A stretch of DNA of 64,000 bases from Amanita rubescens (taxonomy: Eukaryota > Basidiomycota > Agaricomycetes > Agaricales > Amanitaceae). The stretch is from contig WION01000251.1 in assembly GCA_015039365.1 (NCBI GenBank), positions 1 through 64,000 of the forward strand, read 5' to 3'. Below are positions 31,560-43,500 of this stretch, piece by piece. How positions within the stretch are numbered: position 1 is the stretch's first letter; the number at the start of each line of letters is the position of its first letter. The translations under genes and the position numbers were made by a program. A model generated the notes under the pieces. That model saw only the letters and a program-made list of their open reading frames with translations, made no database searches and was not told where the DNA came from.

Positions 31560-34500
31560 TTAGTGTGATGCTACAGGGGTCATCCTATTGCAAATTTGAT
31601 GTGAATGGACCATAATATGAATAAATTTGTTATTGAACATACCAGCAATATTGGTGATCTGATGATACAAGAATGCAAGTAATTCTTCATGATTGGAAGG
31701 CAAAGACTCTGGAGTAATGCAAGCCTTTACTTTATCCACATAACCTGCTGTTCTGAACTCAACAAGGCCATCCCTTATAAAATGCTCAAACAGCTGTCTT
31801 CTTCTTCTCACTGGCCCCATCCAATATGATAATTTTGCAATGATGTTGATTGCTTTCAAATATCAGGGGGGAAAAGTAAATAAAATGACAAAAGATGCAT
31901 TACCAACTAAGATTTGATATGCAACAGGCTGGTGGCCCAAACATCAATTAACAGTCATGATATCACAAAAATGGGAATATGTCTTACAGTTGCTGAGAAC
32001 TCATTAAATGTTGGTACTCCAAATGATGAACAAAGTTCAGGCTGATGAGAAGAATTTTGCAGATATAAAATTTGGTCAATTGGTGGACATACAAGCTTAA
32101 TTTAAATTAGCATTGTTGTTGATATCTTGGCATACATACATCATCATTGCTTACCTAGAGGTGGAAGGAAAAGGCTATCAGAAAGGTGTCATAAATTTAT
32201 AAGTATTGTGTTACAATCTTATGATTGAATATTAGTAAAAGCATAGCACAGAAAGTTATAGGTTTTCTCACTTCCTGTAATATCCATGGCCAGATGTTTA
32301 ATTTGGAAAGAAAGTTCATTTTCACACACTTTCTACATCAGGTATAATGGGGCTCAAGAAAGCTCAGTACTCCACTTACTTTCTGTTGTAGTGAAAGAGG
32401 AAGTGCTTGAAGCTTGTCAGGATTGAGTCACTCACAAACTAATGGGCATAGGATGTTTGTGACAGCTGGGCTTGGAAAATACAATGTCACTCACAAACTA
32501 TTGACCATATGACAACATAAGATGTATCAAACTACCTGCAGAAACATGATGGAACCACTCACTTCCTTCAAGAGATGAAGCTGCTTGCTACATAAAAATG
32601 GCTCAGTGTGCTCACTTGCTATTAGTCAAGGGATGGATGGGATAAGATGGGAATGTTAGTGTGATAGTGGCACCTACCATCTATTGCATAAATGTTATAC
32701 ATGTAATGTTGTGCTAAACAAAAGGGATAATTTACTCACCAGCTTTGTGATGTGGTTTGAATGTAAGGGTTGTTATTTAAGAAAATCCACAGTACCACTT
32801 ACAGACTGTCATAAAATGTTGTGATATCCTTTGGTAGAAATGTGACTGACTCTCTGTTGGTGATGTGATGTAATGTGATAGACTGTTTTATCCTGTTCCA
32901 CTCACATCCTGATGTGAATATGTGATGAGAATGATGGGGAGAAGGAAATTTAGCATTGCGCACTCTCTGTTGACCATGTAACATGTTTTCAAGACTGACT
33001 GCATGGACAGAAACAAATTTACTTACTTCCTTTTGGTCATGAGACAATCAATAAGACTGATAGGAAAGCATGGAATGTAGGGTTACACACATCCTATTGA
33101 ATAAGGGATTGGATTGAATGTGATGATTCAACCAGGAAAACAAGGTAGTATTGTCACTCACAATCTGTTGGTCATGGAATATGATCATTGAGCTGCGATG
33201 TAGCCATCTCCAAAAAAAAAAAAAAAAAGAAATGTACTCACTATCTGTTGGTCACAAGATGTATGTATGTATGTGATTAGACCTTGTGGGAATGGGGTAC
33301 ATTATTTCTTACAATCTATTGATCATGACATGAGGTGTGATGAGGCCACCTAACAAAAAAGTGCAGGGTCACTCACACACTGTTGGTAATGGGAGGTGAT
33401 GAGATCACACAGAAAAAGACTGGGTCACTCACATACTGTTTGTGAAGGGATGTGATATGCATGATGCCACCTGAAAAGGAAGGTCACTTACAAACTGTGG
33501 GTGATAGGGCGATGAGATATGACAAGATGAGAAGGTGGCATGACTCACCCCCTATTGGACATGAAATATGTAAGATATGATAAGAGCATCTGAGGAAAAA
33601 GGCAGGGTTGCTCACGCCCTGTTAGCCATGCAGTGAGATGTACAGTAATATGACCATCTGAAAAAAAAACAGTGTGAGGTCACTCACAATCTGTGGTCAA
33701 ATGATGTGATCATTGAGCCATGAGGGACTACATGGAAAAAAATTGAGGGTCACACACCCCCTGTGTATTTTAGCATGTGATATGGCAGGAACATCACGAA
33801 AAACAGTGCAGGGCCACTCACATACTGTTATTGTTATTGATGATAAGTTATATAATGAGACCACTTGAGAAAGAAATATATGGGGACACTTACCAGTGGC
33901 TGTTAATTGTGGAATGATAAACCATGAGATTACTACTATGGAAAGAAAAAAATGCTCTGTCCCTCACATCCTGTTGGTTATGGAATACTAGGATGTGAAC
34001 ACTTAGAAAATGTTTATGGGGTTACTCACTGACTGTTATGATAAGATGTGTTTAGTGGCCACAAACAACTTGAAAGAAATGTATTGTCACTCACTCTCTG
34101 TTGTTGACATGTAACTTATCATGAGACCACTGGACAAGAAAAAACTTGGTGGATCACTGACTCGCTGTTAATTATTGGATAATGTGTGAGACAAAAAAGA
34201 AAAAAGAAGTAGGGTTACTTACTGGTTGTTCAGGCTTGTATGATACCATATGATGAGACCACCTGGGAAAATAATGCAGATTCACTCACATCCTATCATT
34301 GATAAGATAACCTGGGAAGGAAGATTTCAGGGGCATTCACCTCCTTTTGGTTTTGGGATGCATCAGACATGATGAGAATGCCCAAAGGGATGAATTTTGC
34401 AGTGTCACTCACAAACTGTATGTCATGGGATAAGACATAAAGGCCTGACAGGCTTGCACCAAATGTGGCACTTACAAACTGTTAGACACAGGATGGCATG

Positions 34501-37500
34501 ATATTTCTTAGAACAAAATTGTGATGAAAATATATAAAACCATATATTATAATGATAATATATCGTAGATATTTTCTTATCTTATCAGATTATCTTATCT
34601 TATCTGAAGATAAGATAGTATGATCTTATCTATCTCCATTAGTATAGATTAAGTAGATATAAATACGCTTGCGTCATAGTTACTAGATATGATTCCTTGT
34701 GAATCATATATCGTCATTCTACAGCAATCTGTCAAGAATGAACTCTATAATATCTGTCATACAGCAATATGTCAGATATGACAGAACCCTATAATTTCTG
34801 TCAATCATTATGACTAGGAATAGATCATATGATACGTTATGACTCACATATTGTCATATGATGAGTCAATATGACGATAGCTGTGTAATACAATACACAC
34901 CTTATCATCCAATAGGATAAGGTCCGTAGATAGCATAGTTTACACTTATTTGTATCTCAGACAATATATAAGGAGGGACAATTCGTTGTATCCTCCTAAC
35001 TTCTTACTCTCATCCCTACATCTTATAGTTGAGCCTCTAGCTCCTATAAAGTCCCCACACACTCCTACCTTCACAGTAAGTCGGTTCCTTACTCAGTCAC
35101 ATGCGCTGCGCTGCTGCATTGGTCTCCATGACGGGAGAAACCAACTTCGTCAAATTGCAATGGAACTTACATCCTATGATGGTCTGATGAGATTGACTGT
35201 TCAGTGACAGAAATTATTGAAATTATTCACTCTCTTTGAAATGACATGTGTTGAGTCAGTTAGGCCAATGATACACAATGTAAGTCACCTCCTGTTCACC
35301 ATGCAATGAAACTGTCATGCATAGGAGCCATGGTGCTGGTACTCACTCTCTGCCAGTCATGCAATAATGAGATAGTCATACAAATAACTATGCAGCAATA
35401 CTCACTTTCTGTAAATAAAATGAGTGGAAACAACTGTACAGAAATGGTTGAAATGAACATACAGCCTGTTTTTCATGGTATAATATTTGAAGAGACTGCT
35501 TAGCAACACAAATATATTATTGCTCACCATCTGTTGGTTATACGTATCATTTTCTGGAAACTGTCAGCAGTAAAATGTCACACATACAACCTATTAGTCA
35601 TGGAGCAATGATACATAAGGACATTTTCCCTCAAGAGTGTGGTGTCACTCACACCCTGTGTGGCATGAGTTGTATTAATGACTGCTGGGCCAAAATAGTG
35701 TTGTCACATACTGACTGTTGGACTTGTGAAATGTGATTGGTCCTTTTATGTACTAAACTCACCTCCTGTTTATCAAATGATGAGACTTCATGTATATATT
35801 TTACATAAGGTGGGCATTGTCACTCACTTCCTATTTCTTTATGGTTAGACTTGCTAGCCATGAGTGCATGGTATCACTCACAAACTGTTTGTATCACTGA
35901 GATCAGCATTTATCAAAGCCAGGAACATTTCACTATCACTTGCCCACTATCATTGAAACAATTAGTGGTACCTGGAAAAGCATTTGTTATATCACTCACA
36001 TTGTTACAAACGTACGTCATGGCCTATCTTTTTTTTTATCTTATCACTTCCGTTATCTCTCCTACGTCACTGTTTGCATATGCGTTCCTTCTAGAACATT
36101 CATCGTTTATCATATGCTATTCCGTTTATCACATGCATGTCGATTATCACATGTAAACCGTTTCATTATCACATGCATTCTTACTTACTATATTTGCGTA
36201 TATACCTTGTACTATATAAACTACGCAAATATACGACTAGACCTCAGTCTAGTTTTAACAGTCAAAATCTGTCTCGTTATCGTTTAAGCTCCCTTGAGGA
36301 CTTATCCGATAACACTCTTATTCTTTGAACGTTCTTAAGTGCCGGAATTCCCTCGAGGAACCTACGGTACCTGATAAGCTTGACTTATCAGTAAACGAAC
36401 AAACGTAACAATAAAACTAGACTCCTCTCCGAGCACGATAGCTTTAACGCTCTCACCTCCCATCATTCACCATTGCTCCACGACAATCTAAAAGTACCCC
36501 TCCGAATAACGCCAAACGAAACCCCCTTAACCATCTCTATTATCTCGACGAACATTCCATTCATTGGGATAAATGAGAAAACGGCTGGTGTTACACCGCT
36601 TCAGGAAAACCCGTACCAGGTCACCAGTTTTGGGTAAAACAAAAACTTGGAAGACCACCAAATCAGTCCTTCCCATTTGAAGGAGGATTATACCTAAACG
36701 AACGCAAACTTGCCTTCCACGAAGGCAGTAAACGTTGGTACGCCACCGAATCGGAAACAGGAGAAGAACCGTACTTTATTAGAGACGAATATTTCGAAGG
36801 AGAACCCTTCGTAGGAGGAAAAGAGGAGTTATCACAAACCGCGCTACAACGTTGGAAGAAAGCGAATGAACCAGAGACCCTAACCACTAGTCAAGAAACT
36901 CCCGTCACCTCACCACACATTCATTACAGAGAAAGCGCCGAACCGTCAGGAGAGTCCGATAAAGAAGACAATAAAGATTCCCTCTCTGAACAAGAGAAAG
37001 AAGAAGAATCCCAGGATAAACTTGAATACGCACCTGGAACCGAAGACGTTGTTATACCCACAGTTGAACAACGAGTTGAAGACGAAACCTCAGCTCAACT
37101 TATCGCTTCCTTATCCCTTGTAACCGAATCAAAACTCGAAGCTACACGACCCGCACCATTACCCCCTGTTACTTTCCCATATTTGTTTACCCCACCAATC
37201 AATCCATTTCCCTCCAGGAAAGGAAAAGAACGAGATATGAGTGGATCAGGACCCCGGACTGAACCAAGGTCAGATCTACCGAAGATCAAACCTCCTAAAC
37301 CGTTCGAAGGAGATCGAAAATATCTCAATCCGTTCATAGCGAAAGCCGAATTATTCATGAAAATGAATAAAATGACGGATGCCCAAGATAAGATACAGTT
37401 CATTATGTATCATATTGACGGCAACGCTCAACAATGGCGCGACAACAAAATAACTGAATACGACGCCGAAACGACAAAATACGCAGACTATAACACTTTT

Positions 37501-40500
37501 ATTAAAGAACTGAAAGAAGATTGGGGACAAGTAGACGAAGTAGGACTAGCCATGCACAGATTACTCACATGGAGAAAACTCCCGAAGCAATCAATTAATC
37601 AATATATCGCACGCGTCGATCGAGATATCAATTTAGCCAAAATCACTGATGATACGACGAAATGTCATCTCCTAGTTTTGGGATTGCCAAACACCTTACG
37701 AGAAAAACTACGACTAGGAGGTGCCCCGACAACCTATAAATCATTACGAACTTGTATCCTTGACATAGAAATGGCGAACACATTATTCTCCACTTTTGGC
37801 CAAGTCAAAGAATTTGATGATAAAATGGAAGTCGATGAGGCTGTATTAGAATTAAATCGACAAGCACGACGGATGCAAATTGCGGAAACCTCCACGGATT
37901 GGGTAAAAACCGCTGTATGTTATGGATGCGGAAATACAGGACACTTAATATCCGACTGCCCTAATCCCAAGAAGAAACGACAAAACCTTGGGAACTCACG
38001 AGGAAGGGCAGCGCCGAAAGGACGATTTCGAGGAAAACCACGCGGACGAAACAATAACCGCAATAAAGGGAAAGGAAAAGGAAAAAGAATCAGAGCGTTG
38101 GATGCGGATAGCGGTGAAGATGACAGTGGATCGTCAAGTGAAGAATCCGACAGTGAAAACGACGAAGACCAGAGAATCGCCGTCATACGAGAAATGGCGA
38201 AAACATTACCACGCAGCGCCCGCCGAAAACTGAACAAAAAGGGTTTTTAGAACGAGACGATGATGAATCAGTGTCCGTCGTCTCCGAAGACGAACAATTA
38301 TGTATAAATGGTGTAACAGTATCCTCTATATCCAGGAATAAAATCACCATTCCCATTACCAAATGTTTGAATCTGAAAACCGCTGAAACCAAAGCCCTTA
38401 TCGACTCAGGCGCGCAAGGAAAATTCGTCGATAGCTCACTTGTCAATTGGAACGAAATCACTCGCTTAAAGAAACCCATCCCAGTGCGAAATGTGGACGG
38501 AACGAATAACAAGTCTGGAGATATACGATATAAAATCCAGATAAGCTATAACATCGAAGACAACCGGTTTAAAGACTGGTTTTATGTCACACGACTAGGC
38601 GATCAACAACTGATACTAGGATTACCTTGGCTCCGAGAAATCAACCCCAGAATAGATTGGTCTGAAGGAACAGTTAGATTCCCCGACGGAAGGAAGATCG
38701 ATCCGGAAGAAGAAACTACGTTTGATTACGACGAAGAAACCGAAATGTACCTTCGGTATATCCAAAAAGAAGAAGAATTGAACGCAGATGAGGACGAAGA
38801 TCTCGAGACTGATCACCTTTGGATCCAAGCGAAAACATCAGCGTCTCAAGCGCTCGCACATGAACACGAAGATAAATCTACGAAAGTAGAATTACCCCCT
38901 GAATATGACAAATGGAGAAAAGTTTTTGATAAACAGACGTCAGAACGATTTCCCATCTCACGACAATGGGACCATGCGATAGATCTGAAAGAAGGGTTTA
39001 AACCCAAAGTGGCGAAGAATTATCCGTTATCAATCCACGAGGAACAGCTAATGAATAAATGGGTCGACGAACAGCTCAAAAAAGGATATATTCGACCATC
39101 ACAATCCCCGCAGGCATCTCCTTTCTTTTACGTTGCAAAGAAAGAAAAAGGAGAGTTGAGACCCTGCCAAGATTACCGATACATCAATAGCTGGACGAAA
39201 CGGAATGCCTATCCCCTTCCTTTAGTATCCGACTTATTATTAAAACTAAGAAAAGCGAAATACTTCTCCAAATTAGACCTCCGATGGGGTTACAATAATG
39301 TGCGAATAAAGAAAGGCGACGAATGGAAGGCCGCATTCACAACGAACCGTGGTCTCTTCGAGCCTACCGTAATGCTCTTTGGATTATGCAATTCACCGTC
39401 AACATTTCAAACGATGATGAACGAATACTTCCGTGACATGATAGCCGAAGGATGGCTAGTCATCTACATTGACGACATGTTGATATATGGAGCGAACGAG
39501 GAAGAAACGAGGGAGCGCACTAAGCAAGTCTTGCAACGGCTGAAAGAAAACGATCTGTTCCTGAAACTGGAAAAATGTAAATTTGTCGCCAAGGAAGTCG
39601 AATTCCTTGGGATGATCGTCAAAGAAGGAAAGATCATGATGGACCCCGTAAAACTCACTGGAATCAGCAAATGGCCTGAACCGAAAACTGTTAAACAAAT
39701 ACAGTCATTTCTAGGGTTCGCGAATTTTTACAGGAAATTTATAGGAAACTACGCCGAAATAGTGGCTCCGCTCACGGAACTTACGAAGAAAACAGTTCCC
39801 TTCCGATGGGATGCAGAGTGTCAAAAAGCATTTGACACGTTAAAGAAAAAATTCCTAGAAGAACCAGTTCTAGTTATGCCAGATCCGACGAAACCGTTTT
39901 TATTAGAGACTGATGCGTCAAACTGGGTGGTAGGAGCCGTCCTGAAACAACAGGGATCTGATGGAGAACTGCACCCATGCGGATTTATCAGTCATCGGTT
40001 AAGCGATACCGAACAAAGATATCAAGTATACGATCGCGAGTTATTAGCAATAAAGAAAGCGTTTGAAACCTGGAGACACCTTCTAAAAGGAAGCCCACAC
40101 ACGATTATGATCCACTGTGATCATAAGAATTTATCATATTACAAACATCCGCAAAAGATGACCGCCAGACAGTCACGCTGGTGGCAAGAAATCACGGAGT
40201 TTGATATCAAGTTAGAACACGTCCCTGGATCAAAACTTATTCAGGCAGACGCTTTATCGAGACGCCCTGACCATATTAACGAAGAAGAAGCAAAAGCAAA
40301 AGAAATCCCGCAAACCATGATCACTGATGACATGGTTATCGCCGCGATCAATGTATCTTGGGCAGATAAAATCACTGAATTATTGCCACAAGACAAATTC
40401 GCTAAAGTTGTAATCGACGGTCTTAAACACGGAAAACTACCCCTCAGATCAAAGTTTAATGACTGGAAGAACGACGACAACATCATTCGTTATCAAGGAC

Positions 40501-43500
40501 GCGTTTATGTTCCTCAAAACGAAGAATTACGAAACGAAATAATCAAATCACATCATGACCCCGTAGTTATGGGTCACCCTGGACGATTAAAGACACTAGA
40601 GCTTATCCGCCGCAACTATTATTGGCCTGGAATGACGACGACCATATCTAAATGGGTCGAAGGCTGTGCCTTATGTCAACAAATGAAGGTTAATACACAC
40701 CCGATCACACCGGGTTTGATGCCTATTAAATCCCATGCCACACGCCCATTCGAACAAGTTTCGATGGACTTCATCACAGATCTGCCAATTATCGACGGTT
40801 TTGATTCTGTTTTGACCGTGGTCGATCAAGGCTTAACAAAGGGCGTAATATTCATACCATGCAAAAAATCTTTTACCGCTATGGATACCGCCAATTCTTA
40901 CATTAACGACGTTTACAAACATTACGGATTACCGACAATCCTCATCTCCGATAGAGGACCACAATTTACCTCCAAAGTTTTCAAAGAAATCTGCAAAATC
41001 TTCGGAATTGATCATAGAAAGTCAACCGCCTTTCATCCGCAAACTGACGGAGAATCAGAACGACTCAATCAGGAGCTAGAAACCTACCTCCGGTTATACT
41101 GCGTTGATCATCCAAAACAGTGGAAAGATCATCTGCCATTAGCAGAATTCGCGCACAATCAACGGATACATCAATCTACCAAAATGACGCCGTTTGAAAT
41201 CATGTTTGGAATAGAGCCTGTGGCTATCCCCACAGCATTCCCGCGAATCAACGTACCCGCCGCTGAAGACCGCTTCAAGGTCTTAACACAAATACGAGAT
41301 GAAGCTCTCGCCGCACACGAATTAGCTAGACAGCTAATGACTCAACGAGTCAAAGGGAAATCTCCCGCATTCAAAGAAGGAGATTTAGTATGGCTAGACT
41401 CACGAAACCTGAAAACAGGACAAATAAGAAAGTTCTTACCTAGACAAGAAGGACCGTTCAAGATCGAGAAGATCTTAGGACCTGCCATCACCGTTAAACT
41501 TGAACTTCCCCCAAGATGGAAGATTCACCCCGTTTTTCATGTTTCACTCCTTACTCCTTATCATGAGAATGAAACACATGGTCCAAACTTTACTAGACCA
41601 ACCCCAGACCTTATAGATAACAAAGAAGAATACGAAATCGAGACAATTGTCTCGCACTGAAGAAAAGGAAACCAATGGCAATTTTTAGTCAAATGGAAAG
41701 GCTATCCGACATCTGACAATTCATGGGAAACCGAGGAAAACCTGGAACACTCTGAGGAGACCTTAAACGAATATAAGGAACAACATGGAATCACAGCAAT
41801 TATCCCCACTACTCGTAAACCACGAAAACGCCATTCTTGAAACCATGTCCTCCCCCATTAACAACCTGTCCGCCGCTGCCACTCCAGCCGCTTCAACGGT
41901 CGTTGAGGAAACCGTCCCTCCGACCCCTTCTAGAGAGGAATCGCCTGCACCATTGCCAATTCCTCCTCCCAACTGTATGTTACATTATACATCCATCGGT
42001 ACAGAATGGTTCCCTATGATTCCTTCTGACGAGGAATTCATACCCCGAAATGAAGACTCTTTATCTTCCGATTCGTCCTATACCTTTCCATCATCAAACA
42101 CTTCTACGATAGAAGAACTAATGCGAAACATCACAGATATGGGGAACGCTATTCTCCCTGATACCCCTGTACCACCTGAAATGCAGGAAATGGTAGCTCA
42201 AGTATTCGCCACCAGAGACCAAATGGTCATCACCTACGCACGCGGACCACGTCCCGACACCACCCCTGAGGATATCCGGATCATGCGAGAAGGACTAATC
42301 ATGTTCAATGCCACCGCCTTTACCCTAGGAGTTCCTCCTATCGATGAAGAACTCGTCAACGACTACCTCGAAAGAGCAAGAACCATAGCTGCCACCAATG
42401 CTGCAACCACCGCTGCCATCTCTGCCGCCGCCAATGCTGTTGCCGCCGAAATTGACACCGTCACTATCGCTGTCACTGCCGAAGATGAGATCAACGAAAG
42501 ACTCGTCAACCCCATCTCGATTCCTATCGTCTTCCCAGAAGATATCCCGTCGCCAAGACCCCTTTACACCCCATTAGATTTAATGAGGGAAACCCACGCT
42601 CAATCTATGAGCCCAATACCTAGACTCCCTGCCGAAGGACCTATTCCTAGGTTTTTATTTCAGCACGCTTCTGTCAACGACGACAATTTCAATGTACCCG
42701 CACCTGATATTCCCGCTATAAACGTCATCTTGACACACTACACCATCCCTTCCTTCATCGATCCAATTATTCGACGAGCCTTTTATCGAATCTGGACGTT
42801 GTTCACGTCCTGGACCTTTGCCAATAACTATCTGTTCATCTTAAATAGATATGTTCGCCCCGATCTAATGGCCCTCGTTAATGTCATCATTAATCTCACC
42901 CGCCGGTTCCGAGAACCGCAACGCAACCGCTGGATCACCTTGATGATCTGGAACAATATTCATTGGTTTTGTGACTTACGAGGAGACGTATACCTCGAAG
43001 AAGCAGTCCGTCTTACCACTGCCGGACACCGACATCATTTTATCCAACCAACACGACAACCAGCTTTAGACACCGGAATGGCCTGGATGCACGGACGCCC
43101 TGTATTTCCCCGCACTCCCGTCAATGCTACGTTCGAACGTATTCGAACCCTTAGCGACCGTCTCAACCCAATGATGACTCCTGATGGTTGGGATGTAACT
43201 ATACTACGACAACTACAAACGACGATTAACAATCTCGTATGGAGGCACGATCGTAACCCTAACAGACCTAATGCCAGTAACGAATACCAAGACGCCGCCG
43301 TCATCGCACTTCAAACAGGACATACAATTGAAGGACGCGATGTCCCTATCCCTGAAAATCCAACACGTCGCACTATCTTTCACCTGCACGGACCTGACCC
43401 CTCAGCTGAACGATTGGTATCATTCGAACCGAATAACTTAGCCTTCGAGGGAGAAGATATCCCTGGAACTCAAGGCTGTTACATGTGCGGAGCCCCACAT

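Noticed and set aside
36137..36328. 63-codon frame in the 5' LTR (also at 44184-44375)
   Set aside because: Lies in the LTR promoter/R region and is duplicated only because LTRs are duplicated; no sign of coding.
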